Assembly: GCA_045650505.1 (NCBI GenBank)
Contig: JAZRRE010000032.1
Coordinates: forward strand, 1-64,000
Direction of reading: 5' to 3'
Source of the DNA: RGIG1681 sp045650505
GTDB taxonomy: Bacteria > Bacillota > Clostridia > Christensenellales > UBA1242
Length of the DNA stretch: 64,000 bases
The position numbers and the translations under genes are program-made. The notes under the pieces are model-generated. The model worked only from the letters and a program-made list of their open reading frames with translations. It made no database searches and was not told the origin of the DNA. Of this stretch, positions 24,469-33,259 are shown piece after piece (position 1 is the stretch's first letter; every line of letters begins with the position of its first letter).

Positions 24469-25779
24469 TTATTTTGTTTTTGATTTAGATTTTACTGTTG
24501 GTTTTTTAGCTGCTGGCTTCTTTTCAGCAACACTTGCAAGAGTTTTCTTATCTTTTTCAGCAAAATCAGATTTCTTTTCAGCTTTTTTAACAGCATCTTT
24601 ATCTTCAAGCATAGCAACACCAGGAAGAGTTGCACCTTCTAAAAATTTAAGAGTTGCACCACCACCGGTTGAAAGATGTGAAACTTTGTTTGCATAGCCA
24701 AGTTCTTGAATAGCAGCAACACTGTCTCCACCACCAACAATTGAAACTGCACCACTCTTTGCAACAGCTTTAGCAACTGCAAGTGTACCCTTTCTAAACT
24801 TCTTGAATTCAAAAACACCCATAGGGCCATTCCAGATAACTGTTTTTGCTTTAGCAATTTCTTTAGCAAAGAGTTTTCTTGTCTTTTTGCCAATATCAAG
24901 TGCTTGATAATTGCTTCCAATGTTTTCAACATCAAAATTCTTGCATTTAGCCTTTGGAGAGAATTCGCTTCCACCCATAACATCAATTGGAAGAACTAAA
25001 TTAACGTTTAAGCTTTCAGCTTTTTCCATAATTTCTTTAGCAACATCAATTTTATCTTCTTCATATTTAGAGAATCCAATGTTATAACCTTTAGCAACAA
25101 GGAATGTGTTTGCCATAGCACCACCGATTAAGAGGGTGTTAGCTTTTGTCATAAGTTTTAAAATAACATTGATTTTATCTGAAACTTTTGCACCACCAAG
25201 AATAACAACAAGTGGTTTTTCAGCGTTTTCAACAGCACTAGAAAGAGCAACAACTTCACTATCCATCAAAAATCCAGCAACTGCTGGAATGTGTTTAGCA
25301 ATACCAGCGGTTGATGCGTGAGCTCTGTGAGCTGTTCCAAATGCATCATTAACAAAAACATCAGCAAGGCTTGCAAGTTCTTTTGCAAACACTTCATTAT
25401 TTTCTTCTTCTTCATTATGGAAACGAACATTTTCTAAAAGAACAATTTCGCCTTCTTTCATTTCATTTGTAAGAGTTTTAGCACTTGTGCCAATAACATC
25501 TTTAGCCATTTTAACAGGCATATTCATAAGTTCTGCAAGTCTATCTGCAATTGGAGCAAGAGAGTATTTATCGTTAAATACACCCTTTGGTCTTCCAAGG
25601 TGTGAACATAAAATAACTTTAGCATTTTGCTTAACCAAATAGTTAATTGTTGGGAGCGCAGCTCTAATTCTTGTATCATCAGTAATTTTGCCATTTTCAT
25701 CTTGTGGCACGTTAAAATCTACTCTGACAAAAACTCTTTTGCCAGCAACATCAATATCTTTAAAAGTTTTCTTTTTCAT
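24469..25779 (-). CDS. pgk: Phosphoglycerate kinase with Lys/Ala-rich C-terminal tail
   Basis: Makes ATP from 1,3-bisphosphoglycerate and ADP. The N-terminal RVFVRVDFNVP, SHLGRPKG and the C-terminal GGGDSVAAIQELG and LSTGGGATLKFLEG blocks are intact. A normal PGK of about 396 residues would end soon after LPGVAML. Here another 40 residues follow, rich in Lys, Ala and Asp/Glu and ending KKPAAKKPTVKSKSKTK, clearly basic and probably disordered. There is no frameshift. A strong promoter and GAGGAA precede it, and it is the first gene of the pgk-tpiA-secG operon. gap is not adjacent. Confidence 0.96.
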   Translation of the reverse strand: MKKKTFKDIDVAGKRVFVRVDFNVPQDENGKITDDTRIRAALPTINYLVKQNAKVILCSHLGRPKGVFNDKYSLAPIADRLAELMNMPVKMAKDVIGTSAKTLTNEMKEGEIVLLENVRFHNEEEENNEVFAKELASLADVFVNDAFGTAHRAHASTAGIAKHIPAVAGFLMDSEVVALSSAVENAEKPLVVILGGAKVSDKINVILKLMTKANTLLIGGAMANTFLVAKGYNIGFSKYEEDKIDVAKEIMEKAESLNVNLVLPIDVMGGSEFSPKAKCKNFDVENIGSNYQALDIGKKTRKLFAKEIAKAKTVIWNGPMGVFEFKKFRKGTLAVAKAVAKSGAVSIVGGGDSVAAIQELGYANKVSHLSTGGGATLKFLEGATLPGVAMLEDKDAVKKAEKKSDFAEKDKKTLASVAEKKPAAKKPTVKSKSKTK

Positions 25780-25833
25780 AAAAGTTCCTCTTTGTATAAA
25801 ATTCTATATGTGCAGTATTTTCTACACATTACA

Positions 25834-25863
25834 ATTATATTAAAAAAAAATATAAGTTGTCAA
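25834..25863 (-). promoter_or_regulatory. Promoter of the pgk-tpiA-secG operon
   Basis: On the minus strand TTGACA (25858-25863), 18-base spacer, TATAAT (25834-25839); both hexamers are perfect. The leader is about 48 bases. Confidence 0.8.
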
Positions 25864-25890
25864 ATAATAACAACCTATATTTTAATCAAT

Positions 25891-26832
25891 TTAACCAAAT
25901 ATTTTGCATAAATACGCCAAAATATCTGCATATTTATCAATTTTAAGAATTTCTACAAGTGCTTTTGAATTTTTGTATTCACCTTTCAAATATTGCGCAA
26001 TATGTGAGCGCATATAAAGCACTACATATCGCTCCGGATAAAACTTGAGCATTGTTTCATAATGCCATTTTATTTGAGCAAATTTATCTTCTTTAAGTAT
26101 CTTATTTTGAGCAATTTCTTTAAAGATTTCAGGACGACCAAGCGATGCCCTTCCAATCATAATACCATCAGCTTTTGTTATTTCCATAATTTTATCATAA
26201 TCTTCTCTATTTCTACAATCACCATTTGCAAAAACAGGAATTGAAACCGATTCTTTGACCTTTCGAATTATCTCATAATTTACTTCACCAGAATACCCTT
26301 GTTTTGTTGTTCTGCCATGAACAGTAATTGCAGCAGCACCCGCATCTTCACACATTTTAGCAAAATCAACAGCCACAATCTCATCATCATAAAAACCTAT
26401 TCTAAATTTAACTGTTATTGGTTTATCTGTTGCTTTCACGCAAGCTTCAATAATTTTTCTTGCAAGGTTAATATCTTTTAAAAGTGCCGAACCATCACCA
26501 TTAGAAATAATTTTAGGCGCGGGACACCCCATATTTATATCAATAATGTCAAATTTTTGAAGCAGTGGATTTCTGCACGCATCTGCCATAATCTCTGGTT
26601 CATGACCAAAAATTTGAGCTGCTTTAGGATTTTCATTTTCAAGAGTAAATAAAAGTTCTTCTGTTTTTTTATTGTTATATGAAAGTGCTTTAGCACTCAC
26701 CATTTCAGTAATTGTAAGCCCTGCCCCAAAACCACTGCAAAGCGAACGAAAAGCAAGGTCTGTAAAACCTGCCATCGGTGCTAAAATAAGATTAGACTTC
26801 AATTCAACATTTTTAATTTTTATTGTATTCAT
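25891..26832 (-). CDS. dus: tRNA-dihydrouridine synthase (Dus family)
   Basis: A 313-residue FMN enzyme that reduces uridines in tRNA. It opens with the FMN-binding LILAPMAGFTDLAFR. The catalytic cysteine is in DINMGCPAPK, followed by VKFRIGF, TVHGRTTKQGYSG and the phosphate-binding FANGDCRN and GIMIGRASLGRP. It is closest in layout to DusB. No Shine-Dalgarno is present; a promoter ends 6 bases before the ATG, so a leaderless mRNA is predicted. The gene runs alone, with the flippase gene ending upstream. Confidence 0.93.
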   Translation of the reverse strand: MNTIKIKNVELKSNLILAPMAGFTDLAFRSLCSGFGAGLTITEMVSAKALSYNNKKTEELLFTLENENPKAAQIFGHEPEIMADACRNPLLQKFDIIDINMGCPAPKIISNGDGSALLKDINLARKIIEACVKATDKPITVKFRIGFYDDEIVAVDFAKMCEDAGAAAITVHGRTTKQGYSGEVNYEIIRKVKESVSIPVFANGDCRNREDYDKIMEITKADGIMIGRASLGRPEIFKEIAQNKILKEDKFAQIKWHYETMLKFYPERYVVLYMRSHIAQYLKGEYKNSKALVEILKIDKYADILAYLCKIFG

Positions 26833-26838
26833 ACAACC

Positions 26839-26867
26839 ATTTTAGCAAAAATAGATAAATTTATCAA
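26839..26867 (-). promoter_or_regulatory. Leaderless-type promoter of dus
   Basis: On the minus strand TTGATA (26862-26867), 17-base spacer, TAAAAT (26839-26844), 6 bases, then the ATG at 26832. Confidence 0.6.
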
Positions 26868-26876
26868 TAATTATAT

Positions 26877-28433
26877 TTATTTATAAGTTTTTTCTTCTAA
26901 ATCATACTTTGTTTTATCATACATAAAAAACACATAATATGTAATTAAAAACACTGCTATTGCCACACTTCCTGAAACAATCATTGAAGCAAATTCACTC
27001 ATCACAAGCAAACATAAAAAGTTTGAAATAAATGCAAAAAGACAAATAAAACACTCTTGAATTGAAATATAAAACATTGATATTTTAAACTCTATACCTG
27101 TAAATTCTTTCACTTTTTTATAATTTAATATAAACACTGTTAAATAACACGCTGCACCAGATATTATTGTTCCAAATATATTTATTTTTCGAACCGGAAT
27201 AAAGGCTAAATCAAACACAATTTTTATTGCACAACCAATAAGTAACGACTTAACGGGAATTTTTGATTTTCCAAGTCCTTGAAGAATGCTAGCGGTAACT
27301 TGAACAAGTGATAAAAATATAATATTAAAACTACCTAAAAATAACAGTTTTGTTGATATTAAAATCTCATTTTCATCAAACGTTGAACCATATAAAAAAT
27401 TCAAAATTTGTCTTCCGAAAATTATAAAACATATCGCGCAGGCAAAAGAAATGCAAAGTGCCATTTGCATTGATTTTTCTGCATAATTTTTTATTTTTTC
27501 TTGGTTATTTTCTGCACTGAATTTGCTAATATTTGGAAGTATAACCATTGCAATTGACACAGCAATAATTACAGGAATATTAATAAGTGGTTCAACAACT
27601 CCTGACTGAAGCCCCAGTAGTGTTGTTGCACTTTTATTCGAAAATCCTGTAACCATTAGAAGATTAATTGCAAGCAAACTATCAACCATTGATGTTAGCG
27701 GTGCAATCAAACTACCAAGTGTCACAGGCACAGCTAGATTCATTATTTGTTTTGATAAATATTTAAAACTCTCATCATTTTTCATTTCATTTTTAAGTTT
27801 TCTACCCTTAAAAAACAAATAACAAACCCATAAAAATATAGATGCAACAAACTCACTGGCTGACACTCCAAGAAGTGCTCCAAGCACCGCAAACTCAATG
27901 CCAAATTCCAAAAATCTGCCCGCAAGCATCAACCCCATAACCATTTTGATTATATTTTCAATAAGTGATGATATTGCCGTTGGAAACATCAATAAATTGC
28001 CCTGAAAATAACCTCTAAACGCCGATAACACACCAACAAATAAAATTGCTGGAGCAATTCCATAATAACAAATAAAAAGACTTTGATTTCCCTGAACATT
28101 TGATATCAACTTTGCAGTAAAAATAACAATTATTGCACCTAAAAGTGAAGCAATTGTTAAAAACAAAATTGAAATTTTAAATATCTTTTTTGAACTAGAA
28201 TAATTATGTCTTGAATTGTTTTCAGCAACTAACTTTGAAATTGCAACCGGCAATCCTGATGTTGAAATTGTTAAAATTAAGCAATATATAGGAAACACAA
28301 GTTGATACATTCCCATTCCAACCGGTCCCAAAATTTTAGCAAGTGGAATGCGATAAACCGCACCAAACACCTTACCTATTAAATTGCACACAATGAGCAA
28401 TATTGCACCTTTTAATAAAGCATTCTTTTTCAT
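26877..28433 (-). CDS. SpoVB/MurJ-type polysaccharide or lipid flippase
   Basis: A 518-residue integral membrane protein with about 14 helices, of the MOP superfamily. The start GAILLIVCNLIGKVFGAVYRIPLAKILGP-like block (residues 8-36) and the later PVAISKLVAENNSR and FRGYFQGNLLMFPTA blocks are typical of the SpoVB/YkvU group. Such proteins move undecaprenyl-linked precursors across the membrane. Whether this one handles lipid II or another polymer is unknown. The ATG at 28433 is used because a promoter ends 6 bases upstream; there is no Shine-Dalgarno. Its -35 box is built into the T-tract of the previous gene's terminator. Confidence 0.88.
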   Translation of the reverse strand: MKKNALLKGAILLIVCNLIGKVFGAVYRIPLAKILGPVGMGMYQLVFPIYCLILTISTSGLPVAISKLVAENNSRHNYSSSKKIFKISILFLTIASLLGAIIVIFTAKLISNVQGNQSLFICYYGIAPAILFVGVLSAFRGYFQGNLLMFPTAISSLIENIIKMVMGLMLAGRFLEFGIEFAVLGALLGVSASEFVASIFLWVCYLFFKGRKLKNEMKNDESFKYLSKQIMNLAVPVTLGSLIAPLTSMVDSLLAINLLMVTGFSNKSATTLLGLQSGVVEPLINIPVIIAVSIAMVILPNISKFSAENNQEKIKNYAEKSMQMALCISFACAICFIIFGRQILNFLYGSTFDENEILISTKLLFLGSFNIIFLSLVQVTASILQGLGKSKIPVKSLLIGCAIKIVFDLAFIPVRKINIFGTIISGAACYLTVFILNYKKVKEFTGIEFKISMFYISIQECFICLFAFISNFLCLLVMSEFASMIVSGSVAIAVFLITYYVFFMYDKTKYDLEEKTYK

Positions 28434-28439
28434 ACTTTT

Positions 28440-28469
28440 ATTATGTGTTTTTATAAAAAAAACATTCAA
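28440..28469 (-). promoter_or_regulatory. Leaderless-type promoter of the SpoVB-like gene
   Basis: On the minus strand TTGAAT (28464-28469), 18-base spacer, CATAAT (28440-28445), 6 bases, then the ATG at 28433. The -35 overlaps the upstream terminator's T-run. Confidence 0.5.
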
Positions 28470-28471
28470 AA

Positions 28472-28493
28472 AAAGCAAGACTTTGCTTGCTTT
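28472..28493 (-). terminator. Intrinsic terminator of the exported-protein gene at 28492
   Basis: Stem AAAGCAAG (28472-28479) / CTTGCTTT (28486-28493), with TTTTTTT following on the minus strand. The T-run merges into the -35 box of the next gene. Confidence 0.8.
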
Positions 28494-29085
28494 AAATCAT
28501 TTTAAATTCAACCGTAAAAGTAATTTTTGAACCCACCAATTCCTCACCTGAAAGTGAACCTAGCCAAAACAAAAATACCAATTCTCTTGCCTCATAATTT
28601 TCACTTATTTCAGCAACAACAATTTCTTCAGTTTCAAAACTCTTTGTACTATCATTAACATCTTTAATTGCAACAAAGATATTTTCTCTTTCACTATTTG
28701 CTTTTTCAGCATCTTTTTTATTGTCTATTTTTATATTATTTATCACAATTTTATATGGCACACTAGATTTAACATAAATGGTTTCATAATATCCTTCACT
28801 TGTTCCCTCATCAGTTATTGTTGATGGGATTTTTGTTTCAGCATCAAGTTCTCCCGTTGCAGGTTTTAACCCAAGTTCCATATCTGAAAGTTTAAGTTTT
28901 GAAGTTTGCTTTGTATATTCTTCATCTTCAAAAATAGAAATTCCTGATGCTGAAACAACTTTAATTTCTTCAAATTTAATCTTTTTATCAATATAAACAA
29001 AACTTGAAAAACACGCACCAATAACTGCAAATACCAATGCCAAAAATAAAACTAAAATACTAGCTGAAACAGATTTTTTACTCAT
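28492..29085 (-). CDS. Membrane-anchored extracytoplasmic protein, unrecognised
   Basis: A 197-residue protein with a short basic N-terminus (MSKKS) and one hydrophobic segment (about residues 7-28, ILVLFLALVFAVIGACFSSF). It is then soluble, Lys/Glu-rich and predicted outside the membrane. The cysteine near residue 25 lacks a proper lipobox, so an uncleaved anchor seems more likely than a lipoprotein. I see no enzyme motif. GAGGTG precedes the ATG at 29085. It begins a stretch of several exported proteins of unknown role up to 34.3 kb. Confidence 0.7.
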   Translation of the reverse strand: MSKKSVSASILVLFLALVFAVIGACFSSFVYIDKKIKFEEIKVVSASGISIFEDEEYTKQTSKLKLSDMELGLKPATGELDAETKIPSTITDEGTSEGYYETIYVKSSVPYKIVINNIKIDNKKDAEKANSERENIFVAIKDVNDSTKSFETEEIVVAEISENYEARELVFLFWLGSLSGEELVGSKITFTVEFKMI

Positions 29086-29167
29086 AAAACACCTCAATTA
29101 AACTATTGACAATAAAATAAATTCTATTCAATAATTTTAATTGAACTGTAAATTTTGAACACAAAAA

Positions 29168-29187
29168 AAACAGGCTTATGCCTGTTT
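29168..29187 (-). terminator. Intrinsic terminator of the small membrane protein gene at 29194
   Basis: Stem AAACAGGC (29168-29175) / GCCTGTTT (29180-29187) with a 4-base loop and a T-run on the minus strand. Confidence 0.85.
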
Positions 29188-29193
29188 TAATTT

Positions 29194-29385
29194 TTATTGT
29201 TTTTTATATGCTTTTCCATACTTCCAAACAAGAATTGATGAAACAAGAATAAGCACTGCAATTCCTGCAAACATAGCAAGTGCAACTGTACTAAATTTTG
29301 TTACAAATAAGCAAACAACACCAACTACAAGAAGTAATAAATCAACAATTAAAGTGATAACTAATGCTTTTTTAGAGATTTCCAT
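29194..29385 (-). CDS. Small two-helix membrane protein, unrecognised
   Basis: A 63-residue protein made almost wholly of two transmembrane helices, about 8-28 and 33-54, with a short charged N-terminus (MEISKK) and a basic tail (KYGKAYKKQ). There is no known domain. AAGGTAAACT precedes the ATG and a strong terminator follows, so it is a separate small transcription unit or the end of the Smr-gene operon. Confidence 0.65.
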   Translation of the reverse strand: MEISKKALVITLIVDLLLLVVGVVCLFVTKFSTVALAMFAGIAVLILVSSILVWKYGKAYKKQ

Positions 29386-29456
29386 AGTTTACCTTCCTTT
29401 CCTTTAGTAATGTTAGTATAACACACAAATTATCAAATTTCCATACTTTTTATAAA

Positions 29457-29726
29457 TTATTTTCGATTTTTAAGAAGAAAAATAGTTCTTCCTGCATCTA
29501 AATTAATCTTTTCTTGGATTTCATCACTAGAAAACTCTTTTCTAACCAAATTTTTAATAATTGTTCCACCGTGATAACCGTGAATAACCACTAAACATTT
29601 AATATCAAAATCCGCTGAATTGATTGCATAAATTAAATTTACTTTTGCATCTTCTTTTGTCATATTGTGAAGGTCAACAACTTTATATTTTCCATAATAA
29701 AACTCAAGAAACTCATCAGGAACCAT
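29457..29726 (-). CDS. Small Smr-domain protein
   Basis: An 89-residue stand-alone Smr (MutS2 C-terminal-like) domain. VVDLHNMTKEDAK lies at about residues 16-28 as the DLHG-type motif, and VVIHGYHGGTIIKNLVR matches the second, glycine-rich motif (usually HGxGxG). Smr domains are nucleases acting on RNA or branched DNA; this one is at the minimal length. The normal DLHG Gly is Asn here. It starts 2 bases after the stop of the exported protein upstream, with GGGGGAG inside that gene, so the two are coupled. Confidence 0.75.
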   Translation of the reverse strand: MVPDEFLEFYYGKYKVVDLHNMTKEDAKVNLIYAINSADFDIKCLVVIHGYHGGTIIKNLVRKEFSSDEIQEKINLDAGRTIFLLKNRK

Positions 29727-29728
29727 TA

Positions 29729-31237
29729 CTAATCATCTCCCCCTTCTGGAGCAGGAATGATTGGAACTATTGATGTGAGTGAATCGAAATCAATATCAAT
29801 TCCACCAAAATCAACAATATTTCCATTTGCATCACATATTTCATTGTTATATCTTGTTCTATCATCCCAATAAGTAAATTCAAATGTTTTTGTGTTTCCA
29901 TTATAGCCATAAAAATCTTCTACATTTTCAGCAGTAAATTCTTTAAATTCAAACACAAAATCACTATCAAAATCAATGAAGTCATCAACAGAAATGTTGA
30001 GATTAAAGATATTTGAACCTAATGCATTGTAATAATCTTTTGTAACTTTAAGTGTATAATATTCTTTATTTTGAGAAAGTGTTATACAACTATTATCACA
30101 AGTAATTGTGTAAGGATTGCCATTTTCTTCAGACATTGGATTTAAATAAACAATATCGCCATTTGTATAAACTTTTCTAAATTTAATATAAATTTCAGAA
30201 ACTTTGTTTGTGAAGAATGTTTTGTAAGTTGACCTTTCTTCATTCAAAGCAAGGTATTGTTCTGCTTTTTGATAAGATAAGAAATCTTCAATATTGTTAT
30301 AAATGTATTCTTCTGTTGCTCTGCTGAAATCTAATGTATCCATAAACACATAACTATCATCAAAGTCTGGAGTTGAACTCATAACAATTTGTAAAAATTC
30401 AGGAGTATCAGCAATAACACGAACATCAACGTGATAAGCCTTTGAAGGTTTCAAATCACCCTCTTCAGAATAATAATATGATTGAACGGTAATTGATTTA
30501 TTTTTCTTAAGTTCTTGATTTGCAACAAGTGTTGCACTAAATGATGATTTACATTTAACAATCAATTTTCTTCTTGAAGCATCGATTTCAACTTTTTCAA
30601 AAACACTTGTATCAACAGAGGTTTCATCAATTCGAAGCAAATCACCATTAACTTCAGCATCATCAGAATCGCTAAATATAGAATTTGTCACAAAATCGTA
30701 TTCATATGTGAGGTCATCAGCATAAGCCACAATCTTATTTAAAAATCTATCATCTAATGAATAATCACCATAATATTTCTCATCATAAACAAAGAAATCT
30801 TCTGCTGGTTGATTGTAAACATAAAGGTCAAAACTATCAATAACTTTATCAATTGAAGCTGTAATTGTTGTAACCCCTGCAAGTTTATATTCAATATAGC
30901 ATTTATTGCCAGCAAAAACAACTTCGGCAACATCTTCATTAGAAGACACAATTTTAACATTTTTTGTATCATTTGAAGTATGTGCAAAAATAGCAATTTC
31001 AAACTTATTATCTTTATTTGCAGTCATATAAACTTTTCTGTTTTTTATGCTTGTATATTGCCAATCTGGATTAATATATACGTGCGAAGATGTACCTTCT
31101 TCAGGCTCAACAATTCGAAGGTCATAAATATGGAAGGTTTTATTTTTTTGAATGATAAAATAACCGGAAAGGCCTCCGACAACACCGACAACTAAAATTG
31201 CCATAAAAATACCAACCAATTTAAGCGTTTTCTTCAT
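29729..31237 (-). CDS. Large membrane-anchored surface protein with Ig-like region, unrecognised
   Basis: A 502-residue protein with an N-terminal anchor helix (about residues 7-29, LVGIFMAILVVGVVGGLSGYFII) and an extracytoplasmic body. Residues 60-137 have the pattern of a bacterial Ig-like (BIG2-type) fold (MTANKDNKFEIAIFAH, then VSSNEDVAEVVF, then GVTTITASIDK). The rest is Asp/Tyr-rich with no catalytic motif, and it ends in an acidic PEGGDD tail. It has no LPXTG signal. AGAGG precedes the ATG. It belongs to the run of exported proteins in this region. Confidence 0.7.
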   Translation of the reverse strand: MKKTLKLVGIFMAILVVGVVGGLSGYFIIQKNKTFHIYDLRIVEPEEGTSSHVYINPDWQYTSIKNRKVYMTANKDNKFEIAIFAHTSNDTKNVKIVSSNEDVAEVVFAGNKCYIEYKLAGVTTITASIDKVIDSFDLYVYNQPAEDFFVYDEKYYGDYSLDDRFLNKIVAYADDLTYEYDFVTNSIFSDSDDAEVNGDLLRIDETSVDTSVFEKVEIDASRRKLIVKCKSSFSATLVANQELKKNKSITVQSYYYSEEGDLKPSKAYHVDVRVIADTPEFLQIVMSSTPDFDDSYVFMDTLDFSRATEEYIYNNIEDFLSYQKAEQYLALNEERSTYKTFFTNKVSEIYIKFRKVYTNGDIVYLNPMSEENGNPYTITCDNSCITLSQNKEYYTLKVTKDYYNALGSNIFNLNISVDDFIDFDSDFVFEFKEFTAENVEDFYGYNGNTKTFEFTYWDDRTRYNNEICDANGNIVDFGGIDIDFDSLTSIVPIIPAPEGGDD

Positions 31238-31269
31238 AATTACCTCTAGATAATCTTATACATTATAAA

Positions 31270-31297
31270 TATATAACAAATACAATAATTATGTCAA
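31270..31297 (-). promoter_or_regulatory. Promoter of the Ig-like surface protein gene
   Basis: On the minus strand TTGACA (31292-31297), 16-base spacer, TATATA (31270-31275), or 18-base spacer to TATATT. Confidence 0.6.
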
Positions 31298-31380
31298 ACA
31301 AAATGAAAAGCGAATGGATTTAAAAAATATTTTTTTATTATTTATTTTAATATTAATTTTTTAATTTTAAGCACAAAAAA

Positions 31381-31402
31381 AAGACACTTTTTCAGTGTCT
31401 TT
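31381..31402 (-). terminator. Intrinsic terminator of the GLUG-like surface protein gene
   Basis: Stem AAAGACACT / AGTGTCTTT with a 5-base loop, followed by a T-run on the minus strand. Confidence 0.85.
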
Positions 31403-31410
31403 TTTTATTA

Positions 31411-32955
31411 TTAAATTACAACAAGTCCTTTATCACCATAAAGTCTCATTTGTTCAACTCTTTGAAGTTGAGAATAAATTTGACCAGATACAACAGCTTT
31501 AACATTTGAGTATGCATATCCGCATGGTTCAAAGATGAATGCTGAAGCAACAACTGTATCTGAAGGTGTTCCAATAAGTCTTACCTTTCCTGTAAGTTTA
31601 ACATTGTAAACAGCTTCGTTTTCAATATCAACTTCAGTTCTTGTAAGGCTGAATTCACAAGCTTCAACATCTCTAGCGAAACCGAATGCTTCTAAAACAT
31701 TTACTTGTGAAGCTACAACCACATCTGTGAATGTAACACATTTTTCTGTTGCAGTTGACCAAACTTCAACAACCACACCAGCATATACAACATCGATATC
31801 AACATTAGCATTGATTGTTACATTTGTAAGAGCTGTTTTGTTTGAAGCATCTGCTTTGATGATTGCAACAGCACCTGCCACCCAAGTGTAGTTTTCAATA
31901 TTGATTGTATCACCGCTTTGAATTTTCTTTCTATCCCCAAGTTCAACTGCACCAAGTTCAACTTTAACATTTTCAATTTCAGCATCAAATGCATATCCAG
32001 CAACACCACCAACATAGATAGCTTGTTCATAGGTTGCATTCATATCAAAGTTTACAATTGTATCTGTAATTGTTGTATGATAAGCATATCCAGCAACACC
32101 ACCAACAAAATAGTTTTTGCTTTCCCCTTCAACCGGAGCGCCTGTGTTAAATTCAACAGCTACTTTTGTGTTAGAGATTGTTGAACCATTTGCAACAGCC
32201 ACAACACCACCAACAGCATTGTAACCTTGAACGTGGTTTTCAGCGTAAATTCCATAAGCATCAGCACTAATTACACCTTCAACTTCAACACTTACAATTG
32301 AATCTTTAGCAATTGCAGCAACAGTTGAAACTGTGATTTCATTAACTGCATTGCCATAAGTTTCAGCAAATCCAGCTGAAGAAACAAATGCATAAACATC
32401 TTCTGCAACATTTACAGAAATGCCACTAACTTTAACATCTTTAATTTCAGCGTTTTCAATTGCACCGAAGATTGCGATATGTGCGTTATATCTATTGCTA
32501 TCTGCAGCACTCTTATAAGCGTAATCAACAAAGTTGTCTCTGTTTACATTGATAGAAATGTTTTTAAGTGCAAAACCTTTACCATCAATCTTACCATTAA
32601 ATGCATTACCTTTATTGAATAAAGTTGCAAAGCTTGTTCCAGCAAAGTCAATGTCATCAGCAAGTTCATAGTGGCAAATTTCTTCACCATTAGCAACATC
32701 TGCGTGTCCATAGTTTCCAACATAATGATCAAATGATTCAACATCATAAATCAAATATGGAAGTTCTGCTGACCCATCTCTACCTTCATTCAAGTTAGGT
32801 GTCTTATCAGAAACACTAGTTGAAACATTAGTTGATTGATTATCATTTTGACCTTTATCGTTTGATTTAACAACACTAACAATTGTGAATGTTGCGAGCG
32901 CAACGGTCAAGATTACGCTGCAAATTAAAGATAAAAATAAATTGCGTCTTTTCAT
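31411..32955 (-). CDS. Exported repeat protein, GLUG-like beta-helix
   Basis: A 514-residue protein with a signal-anchor helix (about 6-30), then a Ser/Thr/Asn-rich linker and a body of repeated short strands. Repeats such as VGGVVAVANGSTISNTKV, VGGVAGYAYHTTITDTIV and VGGVAGYAFDAEIENVKV fit GLUG-type, parallel beta-helix surface proteins often found as adhesins. It has no LPXTG or other sorting signal and no enzyme motif. The start at 32955 is preferred because GGGAG touches the alternative ATG at 32964 but is well spaced from this one. Two strong promoters lie upstream. Confidence 0.75.
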   Translation of the reverse strand: MKRRNLFLSLICSVILTVALATFTIVSVVKSNDKGQNDNQSTNVSTSVSDKTPNLNEGRDGSAELPYLIYDVESFDHYVGNYGHADVANGEEICHYELADDIDFAGTSFATLFNKGNAFNGKIDGKGFALKNISINVNRDNFVDYAYKSAADSNRYNAHIAIFGAIENAEIKDVKVSGISVNVAEDVYAFVSSAGFAETYGNAVNEITVSTVAAIAKDSIVSVEVEGVISADAYGIYAENHVQGYNAVGGVVAVANGSTISNTKVAVEFNTGAPVEGESKNYFVGGVAGYAYHTTITDTIVNFDMNATYEQAIYVGGVAGYAFDAEIENVKVELGAVELGDRKKIQSGDTINIENYTWVAGAVAIIKADASNKTALTNVTINANVDIDVVYAGVVVEVWSTATEKCVTFTDVVVASQVNVLEAFGFARDVEACEFSLTRTEVDIENEAVYNVKLTGKVRLIGTPSDTVVASAFIFEPCGYAYSNVKAVVSGQIYSQLQRVEQMRLYGDKGLVVI

Positions 32956-32986
32956 TTTTACCATCTCCCTTTATTTAGTTTATTAT

Positions 32987-33015
32987 ATTATACTCTTATC
33001 TTATATAAATGTCAA
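32987..33015 (-). promoter_or_regulatory. Proximal promoter P2 of the GLUG-like gene
   Basis: On the minus strand TTGACA (33010-33015), 17-base spacer, TATAAT (32987-32992): a perfect consensus. The leader is about 25 bases and includes GGGAG. Confidence 0.85.
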
Positions 33016-33112
33016 TATCTTCTTAAAAAAATTATTTTAAAGTTTTGTAAATACTGAAAATATCGGCATTTACGCGGTTAAAAAAGTTCACTTTTTATAA
33101 CCAACTAATTAT

Positions 33113-33141
33113 ATTATATCATAACTATCATAAAAAGTCAA
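33113..33141 (-). promoter_or_regulatory. Distal promoter P1 of the GLUG-like gene
   Basis: On the minus strand TTGACT (33136-33141), 17-base spacer, TATAAT (33113-33118). The spacer holds a direct repeat TATGATA-gt-TATGATA that may be an operator. The remaining bases of the 304-base gap (32956-33259) show only this, P2 and a terminator. Confidence 0.7.
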
Positions 33142-33225
33142 GTCAGCCCGCATTTTGAAGGCTATTTTCAGTGCTCTTATTAATTATATAATGCAAAAAA
33201 ATAATATATGATTCTTTATAAATAA

Positions 33226-33255
33226 AAAAAGATATGCATTTTCGCATATCTTTTT
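33226..33255 (-). terminator. Intrinsic terminator of the lipoprotein gene
   Basis: Stem AAAAAGATATGC / GCATATCTTTTT with a 6-base loop, followed by T on the minus strand. Confidence 0.9.
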
Positions 33256-33259
33256 GTTT

